This document shows positions 63,401-64,000 of a stretch of 64,000 nucleotides of DNA, piece after piece; the first letter of the stretch is position 1, and each line of letters starts with the position of its first letter. The position numbers and the translations under genes are program-made. The notes below the pieces were generated by a model. It did no database searches. It saw only the letters and a program-made list of their open reading frames with translations, and had not been told where the DNA came from. Origin of the DNA: Pedobacter antarcticus (GTDB taxonomy: Bacteria > Bacteroidota > Bacteroidia > Sphingobacteriales > Sphingobacteriaceae); the NCBI RefSeq assembly GCF_900112985.1, contig NZ_FONS01000004.1, positions 62,001 through 126,000 of the forward strand. Direction: 5' to 3'.

Positions 63401-63623
63401 AAGTCATGGACTTGAAGTTTCTGTAGATATCTTCAATTTCGCTAATTTACTGAAGAAAGACTGGGGCGTTGGAAGTGATTTGGGGAAACAGAACTTGTAC
63501 TCTATTAAAAGCTTTGACGCTGCTAAAAAGGAATACGTATATAATGTGAATAAAGGAACAGGGGTGTCTAACTTAAATGGAAATCCTTATCAGATCCAAT
63601 TAGGTTTAAGGTATGCATTCTAA
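60465..63623 (+). CDS. TonB-dependent receptor with carboxypeptidase-like domain (Oar-like)
   Basis: 1052 residues. A signal peptide ending in GTGLFAQ, then a carboxypeptidase-regulatory-like domain at about 27-115 (IIIGKVLDENSKPLIGASVK), then a plug at about 120-245 (LPVNGRNFTSLIDLSPLSNG, YDVTNGRAGGGTISTVTKSG), and a 22-strand barrel to the C-terminal strand IQLGLRYAF. This is the Oar/TonB-receptor type that does not pair with SusD. The ligand is unknown. Followed 37 bases later by a secreted phosphodiesterase gene, probably in one operon. Confidence 0.93.
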   Translation: MTKLITRLLTCCMLLFCTGTGLFAQGNQAIIIGKVLDENSKPLIGASVKVKNESTGFSTGTMTNEKGDFIIKQLPLGSPYSIAVNYIGYGEQKKTGYALNLGDQLEINFKMEGNATEMKAVEVVANSLKNTVKTLGSSTPITAKDIAKLPVNGRNFTSLIDLSPLSNGSSLGGQLASSTNYTIDGMTSRGTIAGGSTGSAYSISMEAIREFKVVTNEYDVTNGRAGGGTISTVTKSGTNQLSGSAFTFMRNDQLSSPYDLRGNKRTQDFSTYQYGFSLGGPIVKDRAHFFVAWDHQADSRPLNIANIQSSADEAAYKVTQATLDKFSEIGRSKYGLSNNPQFGSFGKKKGTDALFARVDWQLDSRNLLTIRDNFVHEMDNQSEGDNSGINLYEVYINRKKTDNSLMASLRSVLSPKLTNELKLQHFFENVEVLPNSELPSASIPRAIVENVESVAGENTYFNSIQLGGQRFAPEWFKSNVVQLVNNLYYNTEKINFTFGVDLMYNTMHSRYGSEMNGRFYFTGMDNFNNLTPYRYAREINIVDDPSTRVNSLSSGLYAQMETKLAPGLDMMAGLRLDNTQYLNKANFNQLVNDKLGIRTDNSINTLQFQPRVQFTWDINEQKKDIIRFGGGLFGSNLNPYSMINNMLFDGSRVASVDIQGALVPTPNFPGYRQDPSTAPGTELFDIKGVEKLITINTNSPDAKVPKIYKTNFSYNHFFSDRLRVGISGYASWARNNYMYIDRNMVDKPYFTIEAEANRGVYVPASSINTKNGATNWINGRKTNEVGRVLELVSDGKKNQYAVVVDGTYRYFKDGQVSFSYTWNDSKDNTSYNGNVANTATLDQMVLDDPRDLSKMSYANNQFRHKAVFYGTAPSVWGVTFGLRFSGISGTRYSMAVSGNVNGDFVSSNDLAYIYNPADSRTPEYLRAGIQSILDNPDAKQSVKDYINNNLGKVAERNGGVNGFYGVFDIRLAKRFKIEKSHGLEVSVDIFNFANLLKKDWGVGSDLGKQNLYSIKSFDAAKKEYVYNVNKGTGVSNLNGNPYQIQLGLRYAF

Positions 63624-63660
63624 TTCTAAAAGCCTGCTCCACATTTAATTTCTGTATGTT

Positions 63661-64000
63661 ATGAAAAAGATATTCGTTTTTGCACTGGCTTTACTAAGTT
63701 ATCACACAATAAAAGCGCAAGATTCACATGTTATTCTAATTAGTGTCGACGGTCTGCGTCCGGAGTTCTATAAAGATGCTTCTTGGTCGATGGTGAATTT
63801 GAGGCAGGCTATGGAAAATGGCGCGTATGCAGATGGTGTTACAGGGGTTTTTCCCTCTGTAACCTATCCTTCGCATACAACAATGATCAGCGGGGTAAAG
63901 CCGATTAAACATGGCGTGTATTATAATACACCGGCAGAACCACTAGGAGTGACCGGGAAATGGAACTGGTCTTACGAGAATATTAAAGTACCTACAATAT
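63661..64000 (+). CDS. NPP-type phosphodiesterase/pyrophosphatase (5' end only)
   Basis: First 113 residues; continues beyond the window. A signal peptide (FVFALALLSYHTIKAQ) is followed by the alkaline-phosphatase-superfamily core: metal Asp D30 in LISVDGLRPEF and the nucleophile region GVFPSVTYPSHTTMISG with probable catalytic Thr T68. This is the ectonucleotide pyrophosphatase/phosphodiesterase type, splitting nucleotides or phosphodiesters in the periplasm. The TonB receptor before it may take up a substrate or product. Confidence 0.9.
   Translation, partial: MKKIFVFALALLSYHTIKAQDSHVILISVDGLRPEFYKDASWSMVNLRQAMENGAYADGVTGVFPSVTYPSHTTMISGVKPIKHGVYYNTPAEPLGVTGKWNWSYENIKVPTI

Noticed and set aside
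1..64000. CRISPR arrays, transposases, tRNA or rRNA genes
   Set aside because: Looked for spaced direct repeats, IS-type frames and conserved RNA stretches; none seen. The only notable repeat is the nested palindrome at 21076-21197.

Overview
The window looks like chromosomal DNA of a Bacteroidota bacterium, most likely of the Sphingobacteriaceae (Pedobacter-like). Reasons: outer-membrane receptors carrying an N-terminal carboxypeptidase-regulatory-like domain; an ECF sigma/FecR pair; families typical of this phylum (DUF5686, DUF3667, DUF3347, M56/BlaI with an OMP barrel); promoter elements of the type TTTG-N19-TAnnTTTG instead of sigma70 boxes; and little use of Shine-Dalgarno sequences. I see no rRNA, tRNA, CRISPR array, transposase or prophage block. 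Most of the window is ordinary core genome.

Layout. 1-4.5 kb: 3' end of a tolC-like gene, an RND pump and its lipoprotein adaptor, then an AraC regulator with a palindrome at its start. 5.7-9.5 kb: two convergent outer-membrane proteins (DUF5686, BamA/TamA-like). 9.8-13.8 kb: a signal-less solute-binding-type protein behind a leader hairpin, a tiny Lys/Cys-rich protein, a DUF1269 protein, a YeiH-type exporter, a small unknown gene and a Crp/Fnr regulator. 14.2-16.4 kb: ECF sigma and FecR without a TonB receptor, then a cold-shock gene. 16.4-21.0 kb: BlaI repressor, M56 sensor protease and outer-membrane barrel. 21.0-21.2 kb: a nested palindromic repeat. 21.3-27.5 kb: the biotin operon (ferritin-like gene, bioF, bioD, bioB, bioA) divergent from a MocR-type regulator. 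27.6-31.7 kb: MscS channel, GNAT protein, YjbQ. 31.8-35.5 kb: bestrophin, HDAC-family hydrolase, topoisomerase III. 35.6-39.7 kb: class IV aminotransferase, a metallo-beta-lactamase-fold enzyme and an overlapping trio ending in miaA. 40-44.6 kb: small OMP, DUF3347 lipoprotein, citrate synthase, 2OG-Fe(II) oxygenase, DUF3667 protein. 44.6-48.4 kb: CNT transporter, bifunctional nuclease, etfA, etfB. 48.5-51.7 kb: TPR protein, chromate transporter, dnaB. 52-58.6 kb: rlmB, mannose-1-phosphate guanylyltransferase, kdsD, recQ, kdsA, queE. 58.7-64 kb: Rieske protein, NUDIX hydrolase, unknown exported protein, Oar-like TonB receptor and the start of an NPP-type phosphodiesterase that runs off the window.

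The most interesting item is the biotin operon. Its first gene encodes a ferritin-like protein with a complete E, ExxH, E, ExxH diiron signature, and no recognised pimeloyl-forming gene (bioC, bioH, bioG, bioW, bioI, bioZ) lies beside it. This suggests, but does not prove, an iron-dependent step linked to biotin synthesis. Second is a phage-type protein (restriction-fold-like N-terminus plus Mom/GNAT-like C-terminus) translationally overlapped with miaA. Others are a BlaI operator inside a promoter spacer, a structured leader before a cytoplasmic solute-binding-type protein, and a 122-bp nested inverted repeat. Several start codons below were moved inward from the longest open frame on the basis of signal peptides, family starts or promoter positions.
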